Assembly (NCBI RefSeq): GCF_947493595.1
Contig: NZ_CANLRL010000005.1
Span: 124,001-188,000 of the forward strand
Reading direction: 5' to 3'
From: an uncultured Shimia sp.
GTDB lineage: Bacteria; Pseudomonadota; Alphaproteobacteria; Rhodobacterales; Rhodobacteraceae
DNA: 64,000 nt
The notes under the pieces: generated by a model
What the model saw: only the letters and a program-made list of their open reading frames with translations
Databases searched by the model: none
What the model was told of the DNA's origin: nothing
Translations under genes and position numbers: made by a program
Shown here: positions 36,843 to 46,081 of the stretch, in pieces
Position numbering within the stretch: position 1 is the stretch's first letter
Layout of the letters: the number at the start of each line of letters is the position of its first letter

Positions 36843-37957
36843 GACTTCAGAGCCAAAGACGGCGAGATCACATCGATACCCAGCGCCTTGCCAACGGCGT
36901 AATAAGTCAGCTGCCCAGCATGCACGTTTAGGCCATTCAGCAGATGTGGATCATCTTCACAGGCCTGCTTCCAACCTTTGTTCGCCAGGTTGAGCAAGAA
37001 CGGCAGGGTCGCGTTGCCCAGCGCCTGTGTAGAAGTGCGCGCAACCGCACCCGGCATGTTGGCCACACAGTAGTGCATGATACCGTCAACCTCATAAATC
37101 GGGTCAGCGTGTGTGGTGGCACGCGAGGTTTCAAAACATCCGCCCTGGTCAATCGCCACATCGACCAGCACCGCGCCGGGCTTCATCTCAGAAAGCTGTG
37201 CACGCGACACCAGTTTGGGCGCTGCGGCACCCGGGATCAGAACCGCGCCAATCACCATATCAGCCTCCCGAACCAAGTCGGCGGTGGCGCCGGCTGTGGA
37301 GTACTGGTTCTTGAACGTGCCGCCGTAAACATCGTCCAAATACCGCAAGCGCGGCAACGACCGATCCAACACGGTCACATCTGCGCCCATACCGGCGGCG
37401 ATTTTTGCAGCGTGGGTGCCAACAACACCGCCACCAATGACAATAACCTTGGCCGGGGCCACACCAGGCACGCCGCCCATCAAAACGCCGCGACCCCCAT
37501 TGGCCTTTTGCAGGGTATACGCCCCGACCTGCGGTGCAAGACGACCGGCCACTTCGGACATTGGCGCGAGAAGTGGCAAGCCGCCACGATCATCTGTAAC
37601 CGTTTCATACGCAATCGCCGTACATCCGCTTTCCAGCAGATCCACAGTTTGCTCCGGGTCCGGTGCCAGGTGCAGGTAGGTGAACAGCAGCTGACCTTCG
37701 CGCAGCATCTTGCGTTCAACCGCCTGAGGCTCTTTTACCTTCACGATCATATCAGCTTGGGCAAAAACCTCTTCTGCTGTGCCGATCATTTTGGCACCAG
37801 CAGCAACATAGTCTTCATCCGTGAAGCCGGCACCAACACCAGCGCCAGACTGGATCAGCACCTCATGGCCGTGATTGACCGCTTCACGCGCAGCGTCTGG
37901 CGTCATACCAACGCGGAATTCCTGGGGTTTGATTTCTGTGGGGCAACCGATTTTCAT
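36839..37957 (-). CDS. ald: Alanine dehydrogenase
   Basis: A 372-residue NAD-dependent enzyme that interconverts L-alanine and pyruvate plus ammonia. KIGCPTEIKPQEFRVGMTPDA is the N-terminal substrate domain with the conserved Arg and Lys, LFTYLHLA supplies the active-site His, VIGGGVVGTHAAKIAAGMGADVTVLDRS is the NAD-binding glycine motif, and DVAIDQGGCFETSRATTH contains the catalytic Asp. It is divergent from an Lrp/AsnC gene, the usual regulatory partner of ald. Confidence 0.97.
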   Translation of the reverse strand: MKIGCPTEIKPQEFRVGMTPDAAREAVNHGHEVLIQSGAGVGAGFTDEDYVAAGAKMIGTAEEVFAQADMIVKVKEPQAVERKMLREGQLLFTYLHLAPDPEQTVDLLESGCTAIAYETVTDDRGGLPLLAPMSEVAGRLAPQVGAYTLQKANGGRGVLMGGVPGVAPAKVIVIGGGVVGTHAAKIAAGMGADVTVLDRSLPRLRYLDDVYGGTFKNQYSTAGATADLVREADMVIGAVLIPGAAAPKLVSRAQLSEMKPGAVLVDVAIDQGGCFETSRATTHADPIYEVDGIMHYCVANMPGAVARTSTQALGNATLPFLLNLANKGWKQACEDDPHLLNGLNVHAGQLTYYAVGKALGIDVISPSLALKS

Positions 37958-38093
37958 GCGCCGTCTCCAAATTGAACTAAGATCAGCTTAGGAAGCTTCA
38001 GTCCGAAGTTGCTTGAAATTTAGGCAGTTTAAGAACTCGTGATTGCAAGAACCTTCGAATACTGTATTCAAGCGCGCAAGGAGCTTTCGCCAT

Positions 38094-38552
38094 ATGTCAC
38101 TTGATCAAACAGATCGTCGGATTCTCACCGTCTTACAAAAACAAGGTCGGATTTCAAACGCCGAGCTTGCGGAGCGTGTAAACCTGTCCCAATCCGCCTG
38201 CCACCGCCGTGTGCATCGGCTGGAGAAAGACGGCTACATAAAAGACTACGTTGCGCTTCTGGATCCGCGCAAACTGAATGTGCCCAGCACCGTATTTGTC
38301 GAGATCACCCTCTCCGGTCAAGCCGATGAGGTGCTCGATGCTTTTGAAAAAGCTGTGTCGCGTATTCCCGATGTTTTGGAATGTCACCTTATGGCAGGGA
38401 CTGCCGATTACATCCTCAAGGTCGTCGCAGAAAACACCGACGACTTTGCACGTATCCACCGCCAACACCTCGCACGTCTGCCCGGCGTGGCCCAGATGCA
38501 ATCCAGTTTTGCGCTGCGCACAGTGTTCAAAACCACAGCTCTGCCGGTATAA
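38094..38552 (+). CDS. Lrp/AsnC family transcriptional regulator, probable regulator of ald
   Basis: A 152-residue feast/famine regulator. LDQTDRRILTVLQKQGRISNAELAERVNLSQSACHRRVHRLEKDGYI is the N-terminal HTH, and the C-terminal RAM domain (VFVEITLSGQADEVLDAFEKAV, HLMAGTADYILKVVAENTDDF) binds amino-acid effectors. Divergent position next to ald, 136 bases between starts, matches known alanine-responsive Lrp/AldR-ald pairs. The ATG at 38094 is the family start; the frame is open to 38043. Confidence 0.9.
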   Translation: MSLDQTDRRILTVLQKQGRISNAELAERVNLSQSACHRRVHRLEKDGYIKDYVALLDPRKLNVPSTVFVEITLSGQADEVLDAFEKAVSRIPDVLECHLMAGTADYILKVVAENTDDFARIHRQHLARLPGVAQMQSSFALRTVFKTTALPV

Positions 38553-38564
38553 TTTCACAACAGC

Positions 38565-38591
38565 TGTCACAAACTCGGAGCCTGCATCGTC
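38565..38591 (+). promoter_or_regulatory. ECF41-type sigma-factor promoter
   Basis: TGTCACA at 38565-38571 is followed by exactly 16 bases and CGTC at 38588-38591. This equals the consensus reported for ECF41 sigma factors (TGTCACA-N16-CGTC). It lies 28 bases before the ATG of a three-gene unit that ends with an ECF41 sigma-factor gene, so the sigma factor probably transcribes its own operon. Confidence 0.85.
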
Positions 38592-38619
38592 TTCTTTAAA
38601 ACACAAAGGAGACGAAACC

Positions 38620-39009
38620 ATGAGCAGACCCCTTTTGTATGGGTTGTCCATCTACTTTTTCACAAATGCAGCCCTCATGTGGGCGGCACCGCAGTTTTGG
38701 TATGAAACGGTGCCAGGCGTGCTGCAGACTGGCGGTTTTAACAGCCACTTTATTCGCGATGTTGCGCTGGCCTTTGTAGTCTCCGCACTTGCCCTCGCCT
38801 CTGCCGCCCGCTTTGCGGACCAAAGATTGGCGCTGTTTGGCGCAACCTGGCCAACACTGCATGCGGTGTATCACATTTGGATTTGGATTGTTCATCGCGA
38901 CACCGCCATTGATCTGATTTCACTGACCAACTTGGTGGGAATTCAACTGCCAGCTTGGGCTGCATTGATTGCAACAGCACAGCTCAACACCGTGGAGACA
39001 TCCCAATGA
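38620..39009 (+). CDS. Membrane protein of the ECF41 operon
   Basis: A 129-residue protein with about four hydrophobic helices: LLYGLSIYFFTNAALMWAAP, DVALAFVVSALALASAARF, LFGATWPTLHAVYHIWIWIV, and VGIQLPAWAALIATAQL. I do not recognise a named family. It carries AAAGGAGA before its ATG and is the first gene behind the ECF41 promoter. Its stop overlaps the next start (ATGA), so the genes are translationally coupled. A membrane-stress or redox role is inferred only from context. Confidence 0.75.
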   Translation: MSRPLLYGLSIYFFTNAALMWAAPQFWYETVPGVLQTGGFNSHFIRDVALAFVVSALALASAARFADQRLALFGATWPTLHAVYHIWIWIVHRDTAIDLISLTNLVGIQLPAWAALIATAQLNTVETSQ

Positions 39010-39542
39010 TCCGTTCTTTCCTACATTCCGGCACCCGCAGCTTTGGCAAAAAATACGACTACGATGTTGGCTATATGCATGAGGTGATCGATGCCTCCAG
39101 CAAAGCGGGCATTGCCCTGACATTGTTGCCGATGCTCACGCAATACAAAGGCCCCGAAGACGCCCGTGCCGTTTGGGCGGGTGCACTTCTGGCCTCCACC
39201 CTGGACGGGGATTGTGGACCTTGCGGACAGTTGGTGGTGTCTTTCGCCCTTGAGGAAGGCGTAGACGAAGACGCCTTGCTTGCCGCCATCGAAGGGCGAT
39301 TTGAAGAGGCCGGCGACGTGGGGCTGGGCTTTCAATTTGCGCAACACACAATCTCTGGCTCATATGAGACAAATACATTTGGGGAGACCATACGTACACG
39401 GTTTGGCAAACAAGCCCTAATCGCTGCGAGCTTCGCGGCGGGATCCGGACGGTTTTACCCGGTGTTCAAGCGCGGGTTGGGCGAAGGGCACGCCTGCCAG
39501 CAATTGATGGTAAATGGTCGTGTCGGAAAGGTGGCGGTCTAA
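39006..39542 (+). CDS. Carboxymuconolactone decarboxylase/AhpD-like protein with CGPC motif
   Basis: A 178-residue helical protein. The segment WAGALLASTLDGDCGPCGQLVVSFALEEG places a CxxC pair in the position of the peroxidatic cysteines of AhpD/CMD proteins, followed by a helix like theirs. This is consistent with a thiol-dependent peroxidase or related redox role. CMD-like proteins are one of the three protein types (COE) found beside ECF41 sigma genes. The CDS starts at the ATG overlapping the previous stop and ends one base before the sigma-factor ATG. Confidence 0.75.
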   Translation: MIRSFLHSGTRSFGKKYDYDVGYMHEVIDASSKAGIALTLLPMLTQYKGPEDARAVWAGALLASTLDGDCGPCGQLVVSFALEEGVDEDALLAAIEGRFEEAGDVGLGFQFAQHTISGSYETNTFGETIRTRFGKQALIAASFAAGSGRFYPVFKRGLGEGHACQQLMVNGRVGKVAV

Positions 39543-40421
39543 ATGGACCACAACACAACTATCTTTGAACAGGAGCGCCCTGCGCTCCTGTCGATCTCCT
39601 ACCGGATGCTTGGCGAGATCAGCGCGGCGGAAGATGTGGTGCAGGAGGCGTGGCTTCGATTTGCGGCCTCAGATTCCGAGCGCATCGACAACCACGGCGC
39701 CTGGCTGCGCCGTGTGGCCACCAATATTGCGCTTGATACGCTAAAATCGGCGCGTGCGCGGCGTGAGAGCTATGTCGGCCCGTGGCTGCCAGAACCGATC
39801 ATTTCAGAGCCCACATCCTCGACCGAAAGCCGATTTCAACTGGCGCAGGAATGTGAGCTGGCCTTGCTCTGGGCAATGGAGCGTCTGGCGCCAACCGAGC
39901 GCGCAGCTTTTGTTCTGCGAGAAGCTTTTGATGCCGATTACTCCGAGATTGCGGCAACGCTTGGCAAATCAGAAGCCGCTTGTCGCCAAATGGTCAGCCG
40001 CTCGCACAAACGCCTGCAAACCAGTGGACCTCGGTTTGATGTACCTCCAGAGGAGGCAGCCAAGGCTGTCGAAACCTTTTTCTTCGCAGCCAAACAGGAC
40101 CATGCACAGGCAATCAAGATGGTTTCCAAAGACGCCGTGGCAATCACCGACGGCGGCGGCAAAGCGTCAGCGGCGTTCCGCGTTCTCTACGGGCCACAAG
40201 ACATCATCACCGTGACGCAATCGGTGATGAAAAAATCCAATGACCTACGAGACGTGTCCTACGCGTTGGTAATTGCAAATTCTCAGCCTGCCTTGGCGCG
40301 CTTTACCGGCGGTGTTCTGGATACTTTGACGCTGGTTTTGCCAGATTCCAACGGGGATGCGCAGTGGATCTATGTGATGCGCAACCCAGAGAAATTGAAG
40401 GCAAGCAAACCTCTCGATTGA
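39543..40421 (+). CDS. ECF41-family RNA polymerase sigma factor with fused SnoaL-like regulatory domain
   Basis: A 292-residue sigma factor. Residues about 10-80 are region 2 (ISYRMLGEISAAEDVVQEAWLRF, WLRRVATNIALD), and residues about 115-165 region 4 (LAPTERAAFVLREAFDADYSEIAATLGKSEAACRQMVSRSHKRL). The linker and tail carry all three ECF41 marks: WLPEP between the domains, DGGGK in the C-terminal SnoaL-like domain, and NPEKL at the end. In studied ECF41 proteins this tail tunes activity in place of an anti-sigma factor. No anti-sigma gene is present here. Confidence 0.93.
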   Translation: MDHNTTIFEQERPALLSISYRMLGEISAAEDVVQEAWLRFAASDSERIDNHGAWLRRVATNIALDTLKSARARRESYVGPWLPEPIISEPTSSTESRFQLAQECELALLWAMERLAPTERAAFVLREAFDADYSEIAATLGKSEAACRQMVSRSHKRLQTSGPRFDVPPEEAAKAVETFFFAAKQDHAQAIKMVSKDAVAITDGGGKASAAFRVLYGPQDIITVTQSVMKKSNDLRDVSYALVIANSQPALARFTGGVLDTLTLVLPDSNGDAQWIYVMRNPEKLKASKPLD

Positions 40422-40494
40422 AATGTCAGACAAATGAATTGACTTACCTTCCACTTCGCCGTCTCCTCCTCTGTGGAGTGAGGGGAAGAGTAAA

Positions 40495-42078
40495 ATGGAC
40501 TGGGATCACATCGTTGTAGGTGCAGGCAGCGCGGGCTGCGTTGTCGCGGCGCGGCTTGCGGAAGGAGGGCGCCGGGTTTTACTTTTGGAAGCCGGGGGCA
40601 AGGACAATTATCACTGGATTCATATCCCGATGGGCTACCTCTATTGTATTGGCAACCCTCGTACTGATTGGATGTATAAGACAGCACCGGAGCGGGGCTT
40701 GAATGGCCGGCAACTGCTTTATCCACGTGGCAAAGTGCTGGGTGGCTGCTCCTCCATCAACGGCATGTTGTATCTGCGGGGGCAAGCGGCGGATTATGAC
40801 GGCTGGCGGCAATTGGGGCTGCCGGGCTGGTCGTGGGATGACGTCCTGCCCCTGTTCAAAAAATCCGAAGATTACATGGATGGCCCGTCCGACATGCACG
40901 GAACAGGTGGCCCGTGGCACGTGAACAATCAGCGCCTACAATGGGATGTGTTGGACGATTGGATGGCGGCAGCCGAAGCCATAGGCGTGCCACGCACAGA
41001 TGACTTTAATCGCGGCAACAACGAAGGGGTCGGCTATTTTAAGGTCAACCAGCACCGTGGCTTCCGCTGGAACACGTCCAAAGCCTTCCTACGACCTCAG
41101 AAAGACGGCCGCATCAAAATCGAAACCCACGCCCACACCTCGCGGCTCCTGATCGAAGGCGGCAAGGTTGTTGGCGTCGAGTACCGTCAGAACGGCACTT
41201 TGCATCAGGCGCGCTGTGGTGGGGATGTTGTGCTGTCCGCAGGCGCGGTGAACTCACCGCAAATTTTGCAGCTCTCCGGCATCGGGCCTGGCGCATTGTT
41301 GCAGCGACACGGCATTGCCGTTCAGCACGATCAATCAGAAATCGGCCGCAACCTACAGGATCATTTGCAACTGCGCTGTGCTTGGAAGCTGGATGGAGCC
41401 AAGACGCTCAACACTATGGCCAGCTCCCTAATAGGCAAAGCTAAAATTGGCATGGAGTACATACTGAAACGCAGCGGCCCGATGTCGATGGCCCCAAGCC
41501 AGCTTGGGGCTTTCACCAAATCACGCCTGGATGTGGCGACGCCTGACCTCGAATACCATGTGCAACCGCTCTCTTTGGAGGCCTTTGGGCAGCCACTGCA
41601 TGACTTCCCAGCCATGACCGCCAGCGTGTGCAATCTGCGCCCCGAAAGCCGCGGCACAGTGGAGATCACCTCACCTGATCCTGCAACCAGCCCCAAAATC
41701 GCCCCCAACTACCTCGCAACCGAAGGCGACCGTGCAACAGCGATCGCAGCAATCCGCCAAGCCCGCAGCATCATGGCGCAGAGCCCAATGGCCAAATACG
41801 CGCCAGAGGAGATGAAGCCAGGCATAACTGCGCAAGACGACGCGGAGCTCGCACAAGCGGCGGGCGACATTGGCACCACCATCTTTCACCCGGTAGGCAC
41901 CGTGCGTATGGGGTCCGATACCAATGCGCCCTTGGACGCAGAGTTGCGCCTGCGTGGCGTTGGCGGACTGCGTGTTGTGGATGCATCTGTGATGCCAAAT
42001 ATCACCAGCGGCAATACCAACTCTCCCTGCATTATGATTGGGGAGAAAGCTGCGGAGTTGATTCTGGCTGCTGGCTAG
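40495..42078 (+). CDS. GMC family FAD-dependent oxidoreductase (choline/alcohol dehydrogenase-like)
   Basis: A 527-residue flavoprotein of the same family as the gene at 32241. HIVVGAGSAGCVVAARLAEGG is the FAD fold, RGKVLGGCSSINGMLYLRGQ signature 1, SAGAVNSPQILQLSGIGPGALL signature 2, and TTIFHPVGTVRMG plus GNTNSPCIMIGEKAAELI the catalytic C-terminus. The substrate is an unspecified alcohol. It lies 73 bases after the ECF41 sigma gene; it is the 'oxidoreductase' type of neighbour, but a separate ribosome-binding site and gap leave co-transcription unproven. The end overlaps a convergent LysE gene by four bases. Confidence 0.9.
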   Translation: MDWDHIVVGAGSAGCVVAARLAEGGRRVLLLEAGGKDNYHWIHIPMGYLYCIGNPRTDWMYKTAPERGLNGRQLLYPRGKVLGGCSSINGMLYLRGQAADYDGWRQLGLPGWSWDDVLPLFKKSEDYMDGPSDMHGTGGPWHVNNQRLQWDVLDDWMAAAEAIGVPRTDDFNRGNNEGVGYFKVNQHRGFRWNTSKAFLRPQKDGRIKIETHAHTSRLLIEGGKVVGVEYRQNGTLHQARCGGDVVLSAGAVNSPQILQLSGIGPGALLQRHGIAVQHDQSEIGRNLQDHLQLRCAWKLDGAKTLNTMASSLIGKAKIGMEYILKRSGPMSMAPSQLGAFTKSRLDVATPDLEYHVQPLSLEAFGQPLHDFPAMTASVCNLRPESRGTVEITSPDPATSPKIAPNYLATEGDRATAIAAIRQARSIMAQSPMAKYAPEEMKPGITAQDDAELAQAAGDIGTTIFHPVGTVRMGSDTNAPLDAELRLRGVGGLRVVDASVMPNITSGNTNSPCIMIGEKAAELILAAG

Positions 42079-42713
42079 AAACTGGCCCGTAACGTGGCCA
42101 GTTTTACACCAAAGCCCACAAAGACCGCTCCTGTCACACCTTTTATCATACGCTGAAATCGACCACTTTGCGCAGCCTGCGTGAGCCGCGCAAACAGCAG
42201 GACCATGGCGGCGAACCAAAGCGCATTGATGCAGGCATGTACGGTCACCAAGGTGAAAGCCGCGTAAGCTGACGAATCGCCAACTGACAGGAATTGTGGG
42301 AAAGCAGCTAGATAGAACATCGACACTTTGGGATTGAGACCATTGGTCAAAGCGCCCTCTCCAAAAGCCCTCCACAGAGTGCGCCTGTCTTGAGTGGGGG
42401 CAACCTCTGCCGCTGTTTCCACACCGCGCCAAGCCGCCAAAAGCGCCTTAATCCCGATCCAGAAAAGATAGGCTGCCCCCAAAAACTTCACGATGGAAAA
42501 AGCTACGGCGGATTGTACCAACAGGATTGAAATTCCCAACAAGGACAGAGCCCCGTGCCCGTAAAATGCCATCACAAAACCCGCAACATTTGCAAACCCG
42601 GCCGCGCGCCCAGAGGTCGGGACAGTTTTGGCAATCAAAACTCCGTTGGGCCCCGGGGACATCACCAAAAGACTGGCGACCAAAGCAAACGTCAAAACCT
42701 CAGACCACGACAT
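42075..42713 (-). CDS. LysE family transporter
   Basis: A 212-residue exporter with six predicted membrane segments. The N-terminal VMSPGPNGVLIAKTVPTSGRAAGFANVAGF is the characteristic LysE/RhtB signature, and GALTNGLNPKVSMFYLAAFPQFL the central re-entrant loop. The substrate is unknown. The ATG at 42713 has AGGAGAG upstream (read on the minus strand); the frame is open further to 42821. Between this gene and the yghU-like gene there is a GGCGCTGC/GCAGCGCC hairpin at 42796-42819. Confidence 0.87.
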   Translation of the reverse strand: MSWSEVLTFALVASLLVMSPGPNGVLIAKTVPTSGRAAGFANVAGFVMAFYGHGALSLLGISILLVQSAVAFSIVKFLGAAYLFWIGIKALLAAWRGVETAAEVAPTQDRRTLWRAFGEGALTNGLNPKVSMFYLAAFPQFLSVGDSSAYAAFTLVTVHACINALWFAAMVLLFARLTQAAQSGRFQRMIKGVTGAVFVGFGVKLATLRASF

Positions 42714-42829
42714 TGGCGCACCTCTCCTATGGTTTGCACAAATTGAATGGAGAAGTGACACGTCTGCAATACAATCATTGTGTCGGGCACAAAAAGGCGC
42801 TGCCTTTGCAAGCAGCGCCAAATATTCAC

Positions 42830-42886
42830 ATTCCCCAAATATCCCGGGGACGCCACATCACTGATGTGGCGGGGGGGCAGCGCCCC
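42830..42886 (-). repeat. 3'-end stem-loop element, copy B (after the yghU-like gene)
   Basis: Reading along the minus strand from the stop at 42887: GGGGCGCTGCCCC hairpin, then a hairpin GCCACATCA/TGATGTGGC, then CCCCGGGATATTTGGGGAAT. The arrangement is the same as copy A after smc and closely similar to copy C after dgcN. Confidence 0.6.
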
Positions 42887-43759
42887 TTATTCCACGGCCT
42901 CAGGCTCGAGTTTGTCCTGGGTCCGTGTCTCGAAATCCTCTGCGGCATGACGCTCGCGAAGTTGTTCGTCCAACTCACCCCACGCGCGGTTCACCATGCG
43001 GCCACGTTTCACCGCAGGACGTGCATCAATGGCTTCCGCCCAACGCACTACGTTTTTATAGCTCGCCACATCTAGGAATTCTGCCGCGTCGTAGAGGCGC
43101 CCAAGCACCAATTGCCCATACCACGACCAAATCGCCATATCGGCCACCGTGTATTCGTCACCGGAGATATAGGTGTTCTCTGCCAATTGACGATCCAGCA
43201 CATCCAGCTGACGCTTGGTTTCCATGGAGAACCGGTCAATTGGATACTGCCATTTCTCCGGCGCATAGGCATAGAAATGGCCAAAACCACCACCCAGATA
43301 CGGCGCGCTGCCCATTTGCCAGAACAGCCAGCTGATCATTTCTGCGCGGTTTTCTTTTGGTCCCAGGAAGGCGTCAAATTTCTCGGCGAGATGCAAAAGG
43401 ATCGCGCCGCTTTCAAACACGCGCACTTCTTTGTCACCGCTCACATCCATCAGCGCCGGAATTTTGGAGTTTGGGTTCACGTCGACAAACCCCGAGGAGA
43501 ACTGATCCCCCTCGCCAATGTTGATTAGGTAGGCGTCATACTCTGCGCCTTTGTGGCCTGCTTCCAACAGTTCCTCAAACATCACCGTGACTTTTACACC
43601 GTTGGGCGTGGCCAGAGAGTATAGCTGGAACGGGTGTTCGCCGCGCGACAGCTCTTTGTCGTGGGTCGGCCCAGCGATGGGGCGATTGATATTGGCAAAT
43701 TTACCGCCGCTCTCGGCGTCCCAAGTCCAAACTTTTGGAGGAGTGTATGTGTCGGTCAT
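42887..43759 (-). CDS. yghU: Glutathione-dependent disulfide-bond oxidoreductase, YghU-like
   Basis: A 290-residue GST-fold protein of the Nu class. The long N-terminus (PPKVWTWDAESGGKFANINRPIAG) is typical of YghU. ATPNGVKVTVMFEELLEAG contains the TPNGxK active loop, VNPNSKIPALMD the cis-Pro, and FESGAILLHLAEKFDAFL the glutathione site. YghU reduces disulfides with two bound glutathiones and lacks the catalytic Tyr/Ser/Cys of other GSTs. The gene is preceded by a divergent DEAD-box gene. Confidence 0.93.
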   Translation of the reverse strand: MTDTYTPPKVWTWDAESGGKFANINRPIAGPTHDKELSRGEHPFQLYSLATPNGVKVTVMFEELLEAGHKGAEYDAYLINIGEGDQFSSGFVDVNPNSKIPALMDVSGDKEVRVFESGAILLHLAEKFDAFLGPKENRAEMISWLFWQMGSAPYLGGGFGHFYAYAPEKWQYPIDRFSMETKRQLDVLDRQLAENTYISGDEYTVADMAIWSWYGQLVLGRLYDAAEFLDVASYKNVVRWAEAIDARPAVKRGRMVNRAWGELDEQLRERHAAEDFETRTQDKLEPEAVE

Positions 43760-44017
43760 GTGATTGCGCCCTGTAGCATGAGTGATTTCTGTTAACTTAA
43801 GGCTTTCTGGACGGTTTCAAACCTTACGGCGCAAAATGTTGGAAACTTTCACCTCACATCCTTGTTAACGCATTTTGTCACAGCCCTATACATGCCTAAA
43901 AAATTGGGCTAAACGCTGCGCTTCTTGCCACATATGATGTTGAGAGCGGTTCAGAGTTTGAGGGAGCCCGCCGACGCCGTCACGCTGGCACCCCTCTGAT
44001 ACAAAGTAGACATCACT

Positions 44018-46078
44018 GTGAAACAAGCAATCCAAGCCGCGCTGGACGCAAAAGGCTATGACAAACTAACTCAAGTTCAAGAGGCGGTTATGAACCCGGA
44101 GCTAGAAGGCAAAGACCTTCTGGTGTCCGCCCAAACCGGCTCCGGCAAAACCATTGGCTTTGGCCTCGCCATTGCCTCCACACTTTTGGGCGAAGCCGAT
44201 AACTTTCCGCAAGCAGGTGCGCCGCTTGCCTTGATCATCGCCCCAACCCGCGAACTTGCGCTTCAGGTAAAACGCGAGCTCACCTGGCTCTATGCCCAAG
44301 CTGGCGCCAAAGTTGCGTCCTGCGTGGGTGGCATGGACATGCGCGATGAACGTCGCGCCTTGGCACGCGGTGCACACATTGTTGTTGCCACGCCAGGTCG
44401 CCTTCGGGACCACATTGATCGCGGCTCCATTGACCTTTTGGATGTCCGTGCTGTGGTGCTGGATGAAGCCGACGAAATGCTGGACCTGGGTTTCCGCGAG
44501 GAACTGGAATTCATTCTCGAGCAGGTCCCGGAAGAGCGTCAGACTCTGCTGTTCTCAGCCACCGTGCCAAAAATGATCGCGCAGCTGGCAACAAGTTACC
44601 AAAAAGACGCGGTCCGCGTTGAAACCAAATCCGAGCAAAAGCAGCACGCCGACATCACCTATCGCGCCATGACGGTCATGGATCGGGATGGCGAAAACGC
44701 AGTGATCAACACGCTGCGGTTTTATGAGGCGCCAAACGCAATTGTGTTTGCCAATACCCGTGCCATGGTGGCCCGCCTGACCACCCGCCTGTCCAACCGG
44801 GGGTTTCAGGTTGTGTCGCTATCTGGCGAGTTGAGCCAATCCGAACGCACCAACGCCTTGCAAGCCATGCGTGATGGCCGTGCGCGCGTGTGTGTCGCCA
44901 CTGATGTGGCCGCACGTGGTATTGACTTGCCCAACCTGGATTTGGTGGTGCACGCGGAACTGCCGAACAACCACGAAACATTGCTGCACCGCTCCGGTCG
45001 TACCGGTCGTGCTGGACGCAAAGGTGTCTCGGCCATGATCGTGACCCGTAAGTCGCGCAAAAAGGCAGAGCGCCTTTTGCGGTGGGCGAAATTGGATGCC
45101 GAATGGTCCGGCGCGCCCTCTGCCGAAGAGGTCAGCACGCAAGATCACGCCCGGATGTTTGCGGATCCGGACTGGTCTGTGGACATCACTGAATCCGAAA
45201 CGCCTCTAATTGAATCTTTGCTTGGCACATTTACTCCCGAGCAAGTGGCCGCTGCCTACCTGCGGCTTTACAATTCCAAACATTCCGCACCGGAAGAGAT
45301 CGCCGCGTCGGATGCGAAACCAACGCCACGGAAAGATTTTGGTAAAAGCGTTTGGTTCTCCATTGAAGGTGGCCGCGACAAGGGGGCAGAGCCACGCCGC
45401 TTGCTTCCGATGCTGTGCAAAGCGGGCGATCTGACCAAAGATGACATTGGCGCGATCCGCATCAATCAGTCAGAAAGCTACGTGCAAGTGCTCGAAACCA
45501 GCGTTGCAGGCTTCCTGGCTGCGGTTGGACCGGCGATGACACTGGAAGAAGGTGCCAAACTGGCTCAAATGGACAAAGACCCCGTCTTTGATCGTGGTCC
45601 GGCCCGTGCCCCGCGCGAAGGCGGCGACCGCAAGCCTTACAACAAGAACAAAGGCCCGCGCAAAGAGCATCGTGGCGGTGGCAAGTTCGATAAAGACAAT
45701 TCTGACCGCCCTTATCGCGGCAAATCATCGGATGACAAGCCTGCTTACGACAAGCCAAAGTCGGAAAAATTTAGCGAAAACAAAATTAAAAAGCCTGGCA
45801 CCGGTGCCAATCGAGGGAAATCCACGCCGCCAACTGACTGGAATGACGATCCAGCACCGCGCTTCAAAAAACCGAAGTCCTCAGCCAAGTTCTCCAAGCC
45901 CAAAGCAGGTGGCGATGCGGCTCCACGACGCAAGGCCATGTCAGACGGCGCCTTGAGCGAAGCCAAACCAAGCCGCAAGCCCAAAGGCCCACCGCCGCCA
46001 AAAGGCAAAGCCAACAGCAAAAAGAACAAAGCCCGCGCCGCAGCAGCCAAAGCAGCAAAAGGCAAGAGCGGCAAATAA
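44018..46078 (+). CDS. DEAD-box ATP-dependent RNA helicase with DbpA-type RNA-binding domain
   Basis: A 686-residue RNA helicase. The Q-motif (DKLTQVQEAVM), Walker A AQTGSGKT, PTRELALQ, DEAD box VLDEADEMLDLGF, SAT, and HRSGRTGRAG are all visible in the first 350 residues. Residues about 440-515 (KSVWFSIEGGRDKGAEPRRL) are a DbpA-like RNA-binding domain. From residue about 530 the tail is low-complexity, rich in Lys, Arg, Gly and Pro. It probably serves ribosome assembly or cold adaptation. The start is GTG at 44018 with no clear ribosome-binding site. The 258 bases upstream show no other gene. Confidence 0.93.
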   Translation: MKQAIQAALDAKGYDKLTQVQEAVMNPELEGKDLLVSAQTGSGKTIGFGLAIASTLLGEADNFPQAGAPLALIIAPTRELALQVKRELTWLYAQAGAKVASCVGGMDMRDERRALARGAHIVVATPGRLRDHIDRGSIDLLDVRAVVLDEADEMLDLGFREELEFILEQVPEERQTLLFSATVPKMIAQLATSYQKDAVRVETKSEQKQHADITYRAMTVMDRDGENAVINTLRFYEAPNAIVFANTRAMVARLTTRLSNRGFQVVSLSGELSQSERTNALQAMRDGRARVCVATDVAARGIDLPNLDLVVHAELPNNHETLLHRSGRTGRAGRKGVSAMIVTRKSRKKAERLLRWAKLDAEWSGAPSAEEVSTQDHARMFADPDWSVDITESETPLIESLLGTFTPEQVAAAYLRLYNSKHSAPEEIAASDAKPTPRKDFGKSVWFSIEGGRDKGAEPRRLLPMLCKAGDLTKDDIGAIRINQSESYVQVLETSVAGFLAAVGPAMTLEEGAKLAQMDKDPVFDRGPARAPREGGDRKPYNKNKGPRKEHRGGGKFDKDNSDRPYRGKSSDDKPAYDKPKSEKFSENKIKKPGTGANRGKSTPPTDWNDDPAPRFKKPKSSAKFSKPKAGGDAAPRRKAMSDGALSEAKPSRKPKGPPPPKGKANSKKNKARAAAAKAAKGKSGK

Positions 46079-46081
46079 AAC

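Noticed and set aside
36944..37975. A 343-codon open frame on the plus strand opposite ald
   Set aside because: It lies fully antisense to alanine dehydrogenase, which has all its catalytic motifs; the translation has no family features.
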